Shown in pieces: positions 11,683-23,700 of a DNA stretch of 64,000 nt (positions are counted from its first letter, which is position 1; each line of letters starts with the position of its first letter). The position numbers and the translations under genes are program-made. This DNA comes from Chenopodium formosanum. Taxonomy: Eukaryota; Streptophyta; Magnoliopsida; Caryophyllales; Amaranthaceae. A model generated the notes under the pieces. The model ran no database searches. It was not told the origin of the DNA and worked only from the letters and a program-made list of their open reading frames with translations. Location of the stretch: the NCBI GenBank assembly GCA_024500155.1, contig CM044866.1, positions 35,331,501-35,395,500 on the forward strand. Reading direction: 5' to 3'.

Positions 11683-11990
11683 GATCTTCGATAATTTTTC
11701 TAGGAAGGTTATCACAAAAACTGAAGATTGTTACAAGTAGAGCGATCTTCGACGATTTTTCCCTAAGATGTGGAAGATTGTCAGAAAAGCGGAAGATGGA
11801 TACAAGCAGAGTATCTTCGATCGTGTTCCCTAAGATGTGGAAGATGATCACAAGACGGTAGAGGATTGCTACAAGCGGAGCGATCTTCGATGGTGTTCCC
11901 TAAGATGTGGAAGACTGTCATAGAGGAAATTGGAGGCAGCTACAAGGGGAGCAGTCTTTAGGCGACGTCCCCTACCTTGTGGAGATTGTC
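11683..11990 (+). repeat. Element A: tandem repeat of about 61-70 bp upstream of the 3' LTR
   Basis: The word GATCTTCGA (or a variant) recurs at 11683, 11744, 11812, 11882 and, degenerate, 11952. Spacings are 61, 68, 70 and 70. Each unit also has TCCCTAAGATGTGGAAGAT and TACAAGCGGAGC. A diverged version is in B near 41745-42000. Variable tandem repeats just before the 3' LTR are known in Tat/Ogre-type elements. Confidence 0.8.
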
Positions 11991-12009
11991 AAAATAGAAT
12001 GGTTACCCC

Positions 12010-12208
12010 AGAGGCGTGTGCTCGACGGTGCAAGATACGCGTTTCTTAACTCTTTTATCTATTTAACTAACGCTAGTTTGCAGGTATCGGCGTTACAAGA
12101 ATGATTTTGGATCGCAAAACGTTTTGAGTCATTCTCCGTCCCTATCGCTATTTTGACTTTTGTTTACAAAACGTGCGTTTCTCCAAACTTAGTCAAAGTG
12201 GGAGCTTC
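12010..12208 (+). promoter_or_regulatory. Element A: conserved pre-LTR block and polypurine tract
   Basis: This 200-bp block is strongly conserved with 42013-42214 in element B (shared: GGTATCGGCGTTACAAGAAT). It ends in AAAGTGGGAGCTTC directly before the LTR start at 12209. The purine run AAAGTGGGAG (12195-12204) is the likely primer for plus-strand DNA. Confidence 0.7.
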
Positions 12209-13067
12209 TATAGACACCTGATTGTGTCTCCCCAAAAACCAAACCCAGTGATGAATATATTTCACGTCATTGATTATTGAACAAAGTGAAAGTGTGAAAA
12301 GTCTATTGATGCGGTTGTTTTAATAAAATACCTTCTTTCTGTACTAAAAAATGTACTCTATTTATGAAAATAGCCAGTCCAATTTAGTTTGGTACATAAC
12401 ATGGGGCCAATAATAGTGTAGTTAGATTGGGATCGAAAAGAGCTTTCCAACGATATATTATAAGCCCAATTCCTATGAATAATGAGGAAGCTATAGCCAA
12501 AATACTAAGTTGGGCTCGAAATGAGTTTTATATACGACCCAATGATCTAGTGGAGGACCCATTAATTATTATTCTTAAAATCATTAGGATTGACTTTAAT
12601 CCTATAGAATAATCTAGAAGGTTCTTTTAAATTCTAGTGGAATTAGGATTAATAATTATATTTTTAGAAAAATAAAGAATTTTATTTTGAATAAAACAAG
12701 TATTTTGAAATGATAAATTTGATTTTAATTATGATAATTACGGAGTCTAATTACTTAATTATATTAGGAAAAGGACTCCGTACAGTGCGTTTTATCTTTT
12801 AACACCAACGACAGCTATGTCGCACCGCGACAAAGCTGTCGCGCCGCGCTAGGTCCCGTGGTTCCGCGACAGAAGCAGTTTTACTCCGAATCGAATTCGA
12901 TCTTTTTTTTTATTGTTTCGGGACTATTTTTTCTATAAATAGGGTCTTTATTCCCCGTTTTCAAAATCATCAACAATCATCATCTCTCTCTTTCTTCTCT
13001 CTCTTGAGCAATAGCTTATTCTTTCTCTCTCATGCTTTTTAAACCTTGCTTTTTACAAACACAATTC
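12209..13067 (+). repeat. Element A 3' LTR, first piece
   Basis: It is collinear with the start of the B LTRs (15190 and 42215): TCTCCCCAAAA(A)CC, ACCCAGTGATGAAT, then CAACGATATATTATAAGCCC. A TATA box (TATAAATA, 12934-12941) and a CT-rich tract follow. A GC-dyad cluster lies at 12812-12875. The piece ends at the AATTC duplicated by solo LTR E. Confidence 0.85.
12934..12941 (+). promoter_or_regulatory. TATA box of element A LTR
   Basis: TATAAATA followed by GGG, with a CT-rich downstream tract. The same arrangement is at 15883-15890 and 42928-42935 in the LTRs of B. Confidence 0.65.
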
Positions 13068-14382
13068 TGTTGGGGTTGATGAGTCTAACTCATCATGAAA
13101 GAAAACCCGAGCCAAGACCACACTCGTAATAATTAAAACCATAAAGCATAACTAACTTAACAACAAGATTAGGAAAGAGATTGTACCTTTGGTGCGTGCT
13201 TCGCCCACCAAAAGGGGCTCTTACTTCGAAAGCTCAAGTCTCGCTTACACGAAGACCTCCAACGAAGTTCACCCACAACTCGAGCACCGACTATGGTCCA
13301 ATGCTTAGGAGTTAGCTAAGCCCAACCTAAACCCGAGTAATTAATGTGTTCAAAGGTTTTCACAATGGTGATGCCTTTTTCAACACTTACTTAAGTGCTT
13401 TTCCCAATACCCCAACTTCGGTATTTATAGGGAAAAACAAGAGTGAGAAAAGCTCCCCCATCAATGTGGGACAATTTGGTTTTTCCATTTTATTTTAAAT
13501 CTAAAATAAAATTAATAATCAAGCTACTAATAAATCAACAAATGGCAAGCTCACATGGGTAGGTGAGGATCATTTGGAGAAGGGGGGACCAAACTTTCTC
13601 CCCACTCCCTTTCCCAAAACCGGCCAACACATCACCAACCCCTCCAATTAGTTCGCGCCACGTGGCAGCCCCCCCACTTGGGCATCAAGGCACCCAAGGT
13701 GGGCTTCCACGGCTGCCGCCATATGCCTCGGCCCAGCAAGCCTTACACCATAAGTGCGGGCTACTCGCGCGAGGCTGCTGCTAGCACTCTCAGCCAGCAG
13801 GCCTAGAACTATGTGTGCGGGCTGCTAGTGCCGAGGGCTGCTGCTAGCAAGCCGCGCACCATGTGTGGGCCCCTAGTTGCAGCATGCTGCAGCATGCTAA
13901 CATGCCACGCACTAGGTGCGGGCTGCTAGCCGCAGCTTGCTAGCAAGCCCCGCACTTGGTGCGGGCTGCTAGCTCGCCCATGCCCCTAGCACTCGGTTTT
14001 CCGATGGTAGGGGTATTTTGGTCATTATGTTGATTTATTAGTATTTTTTTCGTCTCGTCTTTTATCATTTTCGACTCGACTTCCGACGCTCGGTTTCGAC
14101 GCTCAAAGCTCGAATTCCTGTCGTCTAAATATTAATTAATCGAGCGACTCATTAATTACTTCCGAATTAATTCGTCGCTTCGGTTCGTTAGTTGCTTGGG
14201 TGTGACCCGAAAGGTTCAGTCAAGATTAAGCTGTAATATTAATTATACATTAATATTACTAATCGGAAGCGGCCTCCACCACGGCATTCCGATCTCTTGA
14301 CCTCATTGAATAATTAGCTTTCTAATAATTTCAAACCATCTATCAAAATAATACACTTGTTCGAAGGACACCATTCCTTTCA
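13068..14382 (-). mobile_element. Solo LTR E inserted in element A's LTR
   Basis: The 1315-bp insert starts TGTTGGGGTTGATG and ends CATTCCTTTCA (TG...CA). It is flanked by AATTC at 13063-13067 and 14383-14387, a perfect 5-bp TSD. The matching site in element B (near 16018-16025) has no insert. On the minus strand it has a TATA box (TATAAATA, complement of 13422-13429), so I orient it minus. It holds no gene and no second LTR, so it is best read as a solo LTR left by recombination. The superfamily is not determined. Confidence 0.85.
13720..13990. repeat. GC-rich imperfect repeats inside solo LTR E
   Basis: Variants of GTGCGGGCTGCTAGC and GCTGCTGCTAGCA occur at least five times, interleaved with short dyads such as GCAGCATGCTGC. 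The GC content stands out from the AT-rich surroundings. An open frame at 13563-13784 is incidental. Confidence 0.6.
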
Positions 14383-14387
14383 AATTC

Positions 14388-15189
14388 CGCATTTACAAGT
14401 TCTAGACACACCTAGCCAAACTCGAAGTTGCCTTCGCCCTCGACGTGAAAGGTTGCTAATTTCTGAGGGTTTGGTCCCAAATCCCTGTTTTAATTATTTA
14501 ATTGTTTGATTTAATATTTTATTGAAGTTTACTAACGAGTGTATTTTGTTATTAGAAAGAGGTACGAGGCATCAAAGTAAGTAGTTAGCTTATTTCCTAT
14601 TCTTTTAGAGAGCATGTTTAGATTTTATTAATTCCTAGTACCATGTAAGGATGTTTTTAATGCATTCTAGTTTCATGTTTAGGGTGCTTCCTATTCTTTC
14701 TTATATCATGTTAGGTCCTATTCTCTTCACCTTAAAAAAATTATATTAAGTAAAAATAGTTTCAGTTTAGTAAAAATAAGTTCAGTGTAGTAAAATTAAT
14801 TTCAGTTCAATAAAAATAATTTCAGTTCAATAAAAATAAGTTCATTTCAGTAAAACTAAGTTTTCTTAAAGAAGAATTATAATAGAGAATCAGTAAAAAT
14901 AATTTAAATTTAGCGAAAATAATTTCAGTTCAGTAAAATTAATTTAAGTTCAGTAAAAATAATTTAAGTTCAACAAATATAATTTTGTTTCGGTAAAAAT
15001 AACTTCAGTTCAACAAAAATAAGGTGAAGAGAACGGGGCCTTAGTATCATGTTAGGGATAAAACTTTGATCTTTAGTGACATGCTAGGATTTGTTATTCA
15101 TCATGTTAGCATCATGCCTAGGATATTGCTATTAATATTATGCTTTGATGAGATTATGATGATGATGATTGTTTTGTCAATAATATTAC
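14388..15189 (+). repeat. Element A 3' LTR, second piece (contains a small TIR element)
   Basis: It resumes with TTCTAGACACACC and CCTTCGCCCTCGACGTGAAA, matching 16020-16090 in B. It ends at ATTAC (15185-15189) directly against the TG start of B's 5' LTR at 15190. The small TIR element at 14714-15040 interrupts it. Confidence 0.82.
14714..15040. mobile_element. MITE with TTA target duplication (PIF/Harbinger-like)
   Basis: 21-bp terminal inverted repeats, 14714-14734 and 15020-15040, share TTCTCTTCACCTTA; the outer bases differ at a few positions. TTA flanks both sides (14711-14713 and 15041-15043). Element B's LTRs show the empty site (ATCATGTTAGTATCATG at about 16361) with a single TTA. 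The 285-bp interior is not unique sequence but about 14 imperfect copies of a roughly 20-bp word, TTCAGTTCAGTAAAAATAA. It has no coding capacity. The 3-bp TWA target suggests PIF/Harbinger; the exact family is not confirmed. Confidence 0.82.
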
Positions 15190-17049
15190 TGCAGAGACCC
15201 AAATATGTCTCCCCAAAACCAAACCCAGTGATGAATACTTTTCACGTCATTTGATTATCGAACGAAGTAAAAGTGTGAAAAGTCTAATGATACGGTTGTT
15301 TTTATTAAAATCCTTTTTTCTGTTAGCCAGTCCAATTTAGTTTGGTCCATTATTAGGGTCCAATAATAGTGTAGTTGGGTTGGGCTCGAAAAGAGCTTTC
15401 CAACGATATATTATAAGCCCAATTCCGATGAATAATGAGGAATTTATGGCCAAAATACTAAATTGGGCCCAAAATGGTTTTTATATGCGGCCCAATGATC
15501 TAGAGGAGGGTCCAATATTAATTATCATTCCTAAAGCTATTAGGATTGATTATAGTCTTCTAGAATACTCTAGAAGATTCTCTTAAATCCTAATGGAATT
15601 TGGATTGATAATTATATTTTAAAGAGTTTTATTTGGAATAAAATAAGTGCTTTATGAAAATCCGATTTTAATTAGCAAACGCCGAATTTACTACTTAATT
15701 ATATTAAGGAGTAGATTCCGCGTGCAAAGCGTGTTTGATTTCTAAAACAACGCGAGACGACAAGGTCTGTCGCCTGGCGCTAATGCCTGTCGTCTGGCGC
15801 TAACTCCTGTCGTTCGCGACAGGAGGTCTTTTATTCCGAATGGAACTCGATTTCTTTTCTATCGGTTTCCGAACTATTTGTCTATAAATAGGGCCCTTGG
15901 CCTCCGTTTTCAATCATCAACAATCACCTAGAAGTATAATTCTCTCTCCTCTCTCTTTAAGCAATAACTTATTCTTTCTCCTTCTAGCTTTCTAAACTAG
16001 ATTTTTCACAAACACCATACCGCATTCAAGAGATCTAGACACCCCTATCCAAGTTTGAAGTTGCCTTCGCCCTAGACGTGAAAGGTTGATACTTTCTGAG
16101 GGTTTGAACCCCAAATCCAATTTCTAAAATCTTTACTTCTTTGATTTAATTGTTTGATTTATTATTGAAGTTTACTAACGCGTGTATTTTGTTATTAGAA
16201 AGAGGTACGAGACATCAAAGTGAGTAATTTTATTACTCTATTATTTTAGAAAGCATGCTTAGATTTTATTAATTCCTAGTATCATGTTAGGATGCTTATA
16301 TTTCTTTCTAGTATCATGTTTAGGGTGCTTCCTATGCTTTCTAATATCATGACTATATCATGTTAGTATCATGATAGGGTTAAAGCTTTTGTCTTTATTG
16401 TTTAGTGACCTGCTAGGATTTGTTATTAATCTTGTTAGTATCATGCCTAGGATCTTGCTATTAATATTATGCTTTAATGATGATATTGTTATGATGTTAA
16501 TTAGTATGTTGATAATTATTATGTTGCTTGATGTATATATTATTGTTATTGCTTGATTACGCCTTTTATGCAGGTTTAAAGGGAATTTGTACTTAAAATC
16601 ACGCCTAATAAGATAATTCATAATTTAGTTTAGGCTAATATGATTTTAATTCTAGTGATCGCCAATACTAGATTTATTTGTGCATTAATATTCAACCAAC
16701 ATAGATTAAACAGGTTTAGGGCTGACCTAATGATTGTATGTTAGTCAAAAGCGCACATGAATATGAGAAGAATAAAGTAGAGGCCTATTTTATAGGGTGG
16801 GTTCAATCTCTTTTAGATTGGATTCGTACCCTCATCCCTGAATATTCAGTCATGGTTCCAGACCTATTGGAGTTAGCGATCTCATGGATCGTGAAAGGGG
16901 TGTAACCTTCACCCTGTGAACGGTTTACAAGTTCCTAAAACTTGTTGGCGACTCTTTTGCTCTCGTTTCCTTCCCTTTGGACGCCACCATACTTAAGTGT
17001 ATGATCACAGTGAGGATCGAGTTTGGGATGCTTGAAATTATTCCGTATA
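15190..17049 (+). repeat. Element B 5' LTR (1860 bp)
   Basis: It starts TGCAGAGACCC (changed from TGTAGACACCC) and ends TTCCGTATA where the other copies have TTCCCTACA. It carries a TATA box at 15883-15890, a CT-rich tract, and a GC-dyad cluster at 15754-15825 (TGTCGCCTGGCGC and TGTCGTCTGGCGC). Confidence 0.87.
15883..15890 (+). promoter_or_regulatory. TATA box of element B 5' LTR
   Basis: TATAAATA followed by GGGCCC, about 700 bases into the LTR, with a CT-rich tract 50-90 bases downstream. Confidence 0.65.
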
Positions 17050-17054
17050 GTTTT

Positions 17055-17072
17055 TGGCGACTCCACTGGGGA
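17055..17072 (+). other. Primer binding site of element B
   Basis: TGGCGACTCCACTGGGGA lies five bases after the 5' LTR. TGG at its start pairs with the CCA end of a tRNA. I recall that Tat/Ogre-type elements use a tRNA-Arg with this sort of site, but the exact tRNA is not confirmed here. Confidence 0.75.
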
Positions 17073-18690
17073 GGATTTCTATTTTAATTCCTGAAATTTA
17101 TTTTGGCAATGATTTAGAATTAGCGGATGAGACTCGAAAAGTTCTAAGATTTCATGTGCGTAATTTTGATTGACATTATTGACATATGCATAAAAAAGGT
17201 CTGCATTGGAAAGACCATCTGTAATGCGTCAAAAACATAGGATTTTTACACGTAGGAAATTTGGGAAATATCTTTCACAAGTAGAATCATAATAACGCTG
17301 CGAAGAACTAGAAAATTCTAAGAATAGAAAGCTGTTGAGGCATGTAGGAACTGGTGCTGAGAAAATAGTGCCATCGCCAATGCGATAGCTTTGTCGCCTG
17401 GCGACAGCAATGCCGTCTTGTGACAGAGTCATATTCTGGTGACAGGCACCGTTGTCTCGCGCTAAGTTCCTCCAATACCGAGCCAGAAATCTACCTTCTT
17501 TTTTCGACCAGTTCTAATACTGTTTGCTCGGTTTTACTTCCTGATTGAGTTTTTCCCTCTTTTCTGAATCATATGTGTTCTACATATGGCCATAACCCTC
17601 TAGGGATTCACGCTCCATCTACCCAATCGAACGCTCCTGGCAACGACGGGTACATCCGAGTTTGTGAATCCACTAAACCGTGGAAGCAAGTTTAACTTGC
17701 GGGGTCCCATCCCACGCCAAACCTTCCAAAGGTAAGGCTTATGCACGATGCATTCGGACTCATAACCATGGACCCTCTTTGACTAATTCATTTCCTTGAA
17801 CTTTAGAGAACTAGAGCCATGGTTAGGTTGCAAACTAATTGCATCATATTGTGCTTACTTGACTACTTGTGCATTCTTTGCTTGTGCATAACCTATGTGT
17901 GCTTACACTAACCGTTTGTTTGACTTGTGAATTAGTCTAAATAAACTAATCATTGACTAAAGGACTTTTATTAATTAATTAATTAATTAATATGAGTAAT
18001 TAAAGTCTAAATAAATTGATCAAACCTGACTTAGTACGACTTTAGGCCTGTCATATTAGAGTAAAACACTGGATACAGTTCCAGGCCAATGTTCCAGTAA
18101 TGGCGCAAAGGTTTGGACTGTAGCGCCACAAACTGGTGTCTAGCGCGAGGCGACAACTCTGTCGTCTAGCGCTAGGCTTTAGCGTGTGGCGATAGTTCTG
18201 TTGCTTTGGCGACAATCCAGTTTCTTCCTCGAGTCTTCACGACGAGTCTAATTAATCAGTTTATTAATCGCTTTAACTAATTTATTAATGACAGTGATCA
18301 TATTTAGTTCTTAATTAAGTCAAAGCATGTCACTTGCACCCACAATTAAAGCACACACTATATATATATGTCACACCTTGACTATGTCTAGAGAGTCTTG
18401 TGTGCGTGTTTTCCGTCATTTTTTTAGGGGGGTAAGTCGGATATTAATCCTCCAATTAAACCATACTTGTTTGAACCCATACTTGATTCCCAATGTACCC
18501 TATTTATGCTTTCTACTTTTTAAAACCAATAAAGTCAAAGTCAATTTGAGTCAAGTCATTAAAACAAATAAATGGTCTAATATACATCGCTTGGTCAAGA
18601 AAGGAAGGGCGATTAATCAAGGACAACACCTTCGTTCAAGTACTACTTTTTGATAAACCGATCCGTCAAAGAAGAAAAGCTAAGAAAATA
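17073..18690 (+). other. Element B leader between primer site and gag
   Basis: This is a 1.6-kb untranslated leader. It contains two GC-dyad clusters, 17380-17460 (TTGTCGCCTGGCGACAGC) and 18125-18225 (GCGAGGCGACAACTCTGTCG), and a TTAA microsatellite at 17971-17992. The short frames here have no recognisable protein. Long leaders are usual in Tat elements. Confidence 0.6.
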
Positions 18691-19763
18691 ATGGCAAGTC
18701 AAGAAGAAGTTAACGAACTTAGGCAGGAATTGGCTAACATGACTGAAATGATGAAGGCTATGACACTTCAAATCAATGACCCTGTGAAGCAAAACAAATG
18801 GAGAGAATGCAAGAAAGCTTGAGCAAACTCTCTAATGACTATAGGTTCCAGGGCATTAGCTCACAAGGGGTCTCGGTGGACAAGGAGCTTCTTCCGCAGA
18901 ATTTCAATGCCAACGACATCCCTAGGTTTAAGGCAACTGACAATCCTTATTTCCACTTAAGGGCTTTTGAAACCATTATGAATTTTAAGGGGATTGATAG
19001 GAAAGTCTTTCACTCATTGTTTTCTTTGTCTCTTGAAACCGTTTGTCAACAATGGTTCTTTTCCCTTGATAAGGAAAAGACTACAACTTGGGATTCCATT
19101 GTAAACGCTTTCATTGATAGATACAAATGTAATATTCAAGTTGAAACTGATCATAGAGAGCTTGAATTACTGAAAAAAAAGAGAATGAAGGTTTTACTTC
19201 TTTCTTTAATAAATGGAGAGAAAATTTTGCTAAGATGATTGAGGTACTTACTGAAAAAGAATATGTGAGGATGTTTATTAAGAATCTCCAAGAAAAGTAC
19301 TCTAAGCATCTTAAGTACCAAATCAACTTGAATACTTTCAAGGTCGTCTATGATATCGGAATCGAAATTGAAGACGACCTTGCAAAACAAAAAGCTGCTA
19401 ACAATAATTCCAACAGTGGCTGGAAAGGAAAGAAGAGCGACAATCCTTCTTCTTCCAAAACCACCCACTCAAACAATGTTAACACCTTTTATCTGAATGA
19501 AGTCCTCACCATGAGTTATGACAAAAGAAACCATTTAGGAGGAACTTTACTCCTATTGGTATGAGTTATGACATCGCATTTGATCGCCTTCATGCAAAAG
19601 GTCTTATAACTCCTATTAGACCATTTGGAGATCCACTAGTCGAAAGGAGGGCGGCTAGTTGGAATCCTAACACACATTACAAATAACACCAAGGCAAGGG
19701 CCATCCTAATGAGAATTGCTGGAAGCTAAAGGAAGCTATCCAAGAATTAATTTATAGCAATAA
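18691..19763 (+). pseudogene. Element B: gag (capsid) region, frameshifted
   Basis: The likely start is the ATG at 18691 (MASQEEVNELRQELANMTEM, a heptad-like coiled-coil beginning). A one-base shift near 18790 moves the frame to 18798-19238. That frame has the retrotransposon gag domain (FETIMNFKGIDRKVFHSLF, WFFSLDKEKTTTWDSI, FIDRYKCN). An indel in the A run near 19178 shifts to the frame 19235-19564 (FIKNLQEKYSKHLKY). A Cys/His knuckle-like block, YHQGKGHPNENCWKLK, is read near 19685-19735 after a TAA. Gag packages the RNA; this copy is broken at three or more points. Confidence 0.8.
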
Positions 19764-20560
19764 AATCCCATTGCCTCTTGCAAGCAAGAAGCCAAGTATC
19801 AATAATGCACCACTTTCTGAATCCTTGGCTATCACTGATGATGAGGAAAACCATGTTGACCCATCATCTCTCATCAAAACAATTGAAGAAACTCACGCTA
19901 TCGAAGAAGAGGAGGAAACTTTTTTCGATGCCTTGAGCGATTTCCCTCCCGGATAAGAACCCGCAACTAGAGAAGAAGTATGGATTCTCATACAATCAAT
20001 GAGGGAAGGAATAGACTTGTGTCGTGAGGCTCTCGAATTCATAAGAAAAGAACGAGAAAAGATGGCCCAAAGCAAACCAAGCATCAAAGAAGCGGCACCT
20101 ATAGAGACTACTAAGAGGAAGCCCTTTTCCCTCCAAGTAGTAGAAACACCAAAAAGAGTAACAAGTCCTATACTCCAATTGGGACATCGTATGCAAATAT
20201 GTTTAAAATGCTCTCTGAGAGTGGCAAAATCAAACCTCTCGAACCGAGACCATTTGAATCATTGTAAGGACATATAGGTTCTATTGTCCATATATATACC
20301 ATCAATTAGGAGGACGTACTATAGAACATTGTTTTAAATTCAAGGATTTAATTCAAAAATTAATTGGTAGTAAGAAGTTGGTCCAAATTCCACAAGAGAA
20401 AGATGCTACTATCAATGGAGTTTGGGAGAGTGATGATGAGGACGTCTACCTCAAAGATGTGGAAGAAACTCCACTTTCCACAATATACCCAACAGACGAT
20501 ATATGGGATGAAGAAGATTCACCGATAGATGTTCTCACAAGATCTGGGAGAATGCAACCT
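19764..20560 (+). pseudogene. Element B: acidic linker and second zinc-knuckle region
   Basis: The frame 19771-19956 repeats the acidic segment seen at the left edge of the window in A (glutamate run, then TAA at 19954). The frame 19999-20277 and following bases keep the basic segment and a CPY...H...GR TIEHCFKFK block at about 20287-20350, homologous to the knuckle in A at 448-516. The two elements agree in order and spacing, so this is part of the gag-pol protein. Confidence 0.65.
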
Positions 20561-21214
20561 CCCATTACTGCACAACCTATTCCTATTACCCAACAAGTTC
20601 CCATACCTATCATAGAGGACAACGATGTTGTCAAACAACTTAAAAAGACTAAGGTCGAGATGAATGTATGGAAACTCTTAGCTACATCCCATGAGCATAG
20701 AGTTGTAGTAATGGATGCTCTAGTTAAAGTAGGAATAGTTTTTGAAACCACTCTTGAGGGGTTGGCAAACTTTCTCACGAGTGATCTTCCTAGTCCCATC
20801 AACTTGATCACCTTTTCTGACAAGGATCTACCTCCAAAAGGTGATAAACACAACAAGGCCTTAAATCTCACAGTAATCTACAATAGGATGAATGTCCCAA
20901 TGACCCTTGTAGACAATGCATCGACAATTAATGTTTGTCCACTTCGAACTGCGAGGATGTTAGGAATAAGGGATGAAGACTTGTCTCCATCAACACAAGG
21001 AATAAGAGCCTATGACAACACTCGCCGTCAAGCCCTTGGGACAATCACTATGAATGTAACAGCAGGAGTCATAAAACATGCTACTACTTTTCAAGTGGTA
21101 GACATTAAAGCATCTTTCAACTTATTGTTGGGACGCCCTTGGCTTCATGACCTCAAAGCCGTCCCTTCATCAACAAGTGAAGGCTATAGTTGGAGGAATC
21201 CTTATTACGATTGA
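20561..21214 (+). pseudogene. Element B: aspartic protease region, active site altered
   Basis: It lies within the open frame 20378-21214. The active-site segment reads LVDNASTINVCP; A has LVDNGSAINVCP, so the glycine after Asp-Asn is lost in B. The second conserved segment, NLLLGRPWLHDLKAVPS, is intact. An 8-base deletion just after it (near 21168, relative to A) shifts the frame and ends the reading at 21214. Inactivity is likely from both changes. Confidence 0.75.
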
Positions 21215-22312
21215 TGCTTCTCCAATGAGAATTAAGGCCATCGAAAATCTCATCATAAATGTGGAGCACGATGAAAACGATGAAGATTTGTGGGGATATA
21301 ACGAAGAGGTCTCCTCAATCGAGGAGGATGAAAGGACCCCCTCTTTACTATGACCTCCATTCCAACATAACAGTAAATGCTATCCTCAGAAAACAAGGGC
21401 ACTTTCCTGGAATGACTCTTGGAAAAGAAGAAGGAGATAGCAAAACGAATGGGACTACCTGGCCTCCCAAAATTAGATACTTTTGGACTTGGTTTCGAAC
21501 CGACTCTAGAAGATCTCAAGCGAGCCCGGGAAAAGGCAAATGCACACAGGAACGCTCGCACCCAAAAGAAAGCAATCCCAATGGATTACTACCCTCTTAC
21601 TCTAAATGGGCAATTCAAAAGAGAAGGAGAGGACTATCCATGCCATGAATTTCCTAAACCCTTTGTCAAGAATGGGATAAGACAACCTGGGTTCGAAATA
21701 TTCTTAGATTGCAACTTCTTAGATGATATCCCAACTCCTATTCATAAGGAGAAAGCACCTCCATGCTTTGACTTTAATGTTATGGGACTTCTCTTTGGGC
21801 GTAAGAAGAATGAGCCAACACATATTGAAGACAATTCTTTGCTCATTCAGACAGTACTACAAAGTGAGAACGTCGACCCTTCGAAGCTTATCACTCCTAC
21901 AGAGGGATTAGTGCAAGGATGGCGCAAGACCGTGAAGGTGACTACTCCAAGTTGAAGAAAGATCTCCATAACAACAGGACAAGGACCAATGTTCGAAGAG
22001 TCGTCTGAGTTAGAGTCTGAGTCTTCCCCTATCGAGTCTTCTAAGCCCCTAGCTATAACACCTCTCCCTATTTCTTCTATTTCAGCACCTACTCTTAGGA
22101 TAGTTAGTAGTCAAGTCCCAATGGACATATCCTTATTTGATGTAATGGTTTCTGAGTTCAATAATATGTGTTCTTCCGCTTACTCCTCATGTTATTCTTT
22201 ATCCCAAGATAACGAGCATTGCTTAATTAACAATGAAACTGACAAAGAAATAATCAAAGCAATGGAAACACTTGAGAATAAAATACCAGTAATCAAAAGA
22301 TCCAACCATTAA
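21215..22312 (+). pseudogene. Element B: protease-RT linker
   Basis: The frame 21419-21955 holds LPGLPKLDTFGLGFEPT and GLVQGWRKT, as in A. A TGA at 21953 replaces the GGA of A. The frame 21989-22312 carries the serine/glutamate-rich part and ends early through a deletion next to the start of RT. The function of this linker is unknown. Confidence 0.6.
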
Positions 22313-23700
22313 AAGAGAAGTTAAAATCGGACTAACACTTGATAAAGATGAAAGAACCGATTTAATCAATCTACTAAAAGAATTTATTGATGTATTTGCT
22401 TGGTCATATGAAGATATGCCAGGAATAAATAGAGAAATAGCTGAACACACAATACCACTAATTCTAGGAATGAAACTTGTAAAACAAAAGTTATGTCGAA
22501 TGAAACCCGACGTAGCTCTTAAAATAAAAGAAGAAATTCAAAAACAAATAACTGCAGGTTTTATCAGGGTATCCAAATACCCCGAATGGGTCGCAAATGT
22601 GGTCCCAGTTCAAAGAAGGATGGAAGGGTAAGAGTATGTGTCGACTATCGAGATCTATATAAGGCAAGTCCAAAGGATGACTTCCCTTTACCACACATCG
22701 ATATTTTAGTAGATAATACAGCAAATCACCCACTTCTCTCGTTTATGGATGGACACGCTGGATACAACTAGATTCTCATGGAAAAAAGAAGACATGGAGA
22801 AGATAACATTCATAACACCTTGGGGTACTTACTGTTACACGGTAATTCCATTCGGGTTGAAAAACGCGGGTGCTATTTCCCAACGAGTAGCAACTGCCTT
22901 ACTCCATGACATGATGCACAAGGAAGTTGAAGTCTATGTGGACGACATGATTATGAAATCAAAAGATCGCCCAGGACATCAAGTAGCCTTAAGAAAATTT
23001 TTCGAGAGGCTAAGGAAATACAACATGAGGTTGAACCCATCCAAGTGTGCTTTTGGAGTCACCTCAGGAAAACTCTTAGGATATGTCATCAGCTCTAGAG
23101 GAATAGAGATAGATCCAACCAAGATCAAGGCAATCATGTCAATGCTGTCACCCTAGACCGAGAAACAAATTCGAGGATTCATTGGCCAGTTGCAGTATAT
23201 AAGTAGGTTCATATCCAAGTTGACAACAATATGTGAACTAATATTTAAGAAGCTCAAGAAGAATGTGCCAGTGATATGGGACGACGAGTGCCAAAAAGTC
23301 TTTGAAAAGATCAAATCCTATCTCACTAATCCTCTTGTATTAGCACCAGCGCTCCTAGGGATTCCTCTTAGGTTGTACCTAACAGTCACCAAGGAGACAA
23401 TGGGGGCTATGCTCGCACAAGAAGTAGAAGGAAAAGAGAATGCCATCTATTACTTAAGTAAAAAGATGCTCGAGTATGAAGTACGCTACACACCACTTGA
23501 GAAATTGTGCCTCACATTAGTGTGGGCCACGACCAAGTTAAGACATTACATGCTCGTGCATACAGTCTTTGTAGTATCTCGAATGGATCCACTTAAGTAT
23601 CTTTTTGAGAAATCTACACTAAATGGGCGAATATCAAGATGGATAGTCAACTTAGCCCAATTTGATGTAAGATTTATGCCTCAAAAGGCCATCAAAGGAT
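22313..23700 (+). pseudogene. Element B: reverse transcriptase plus RNase H (broken)
   Basis: RT motifs in order: EDMPGINREIAEHTIPL, EWVANVVPV, VDYRDLYKASPKDDFPLPH, SFMDGHAGYN, TFITPWGTYCYTVIPFGLKN, and the catalytic YVDD at 22935-22946. RNase H follows with TEKQIRGFIGQLQYISRF, WDDECQKVFEKIK and YYLSKKMLEYEVRYTPLEK. Lesions: a frameshift near 22610, a TAG at 22769, an indel in the A run near 22782, and a TAG at 23154. The gene is better preserved than A's but not functional. Confidence 0.85.
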
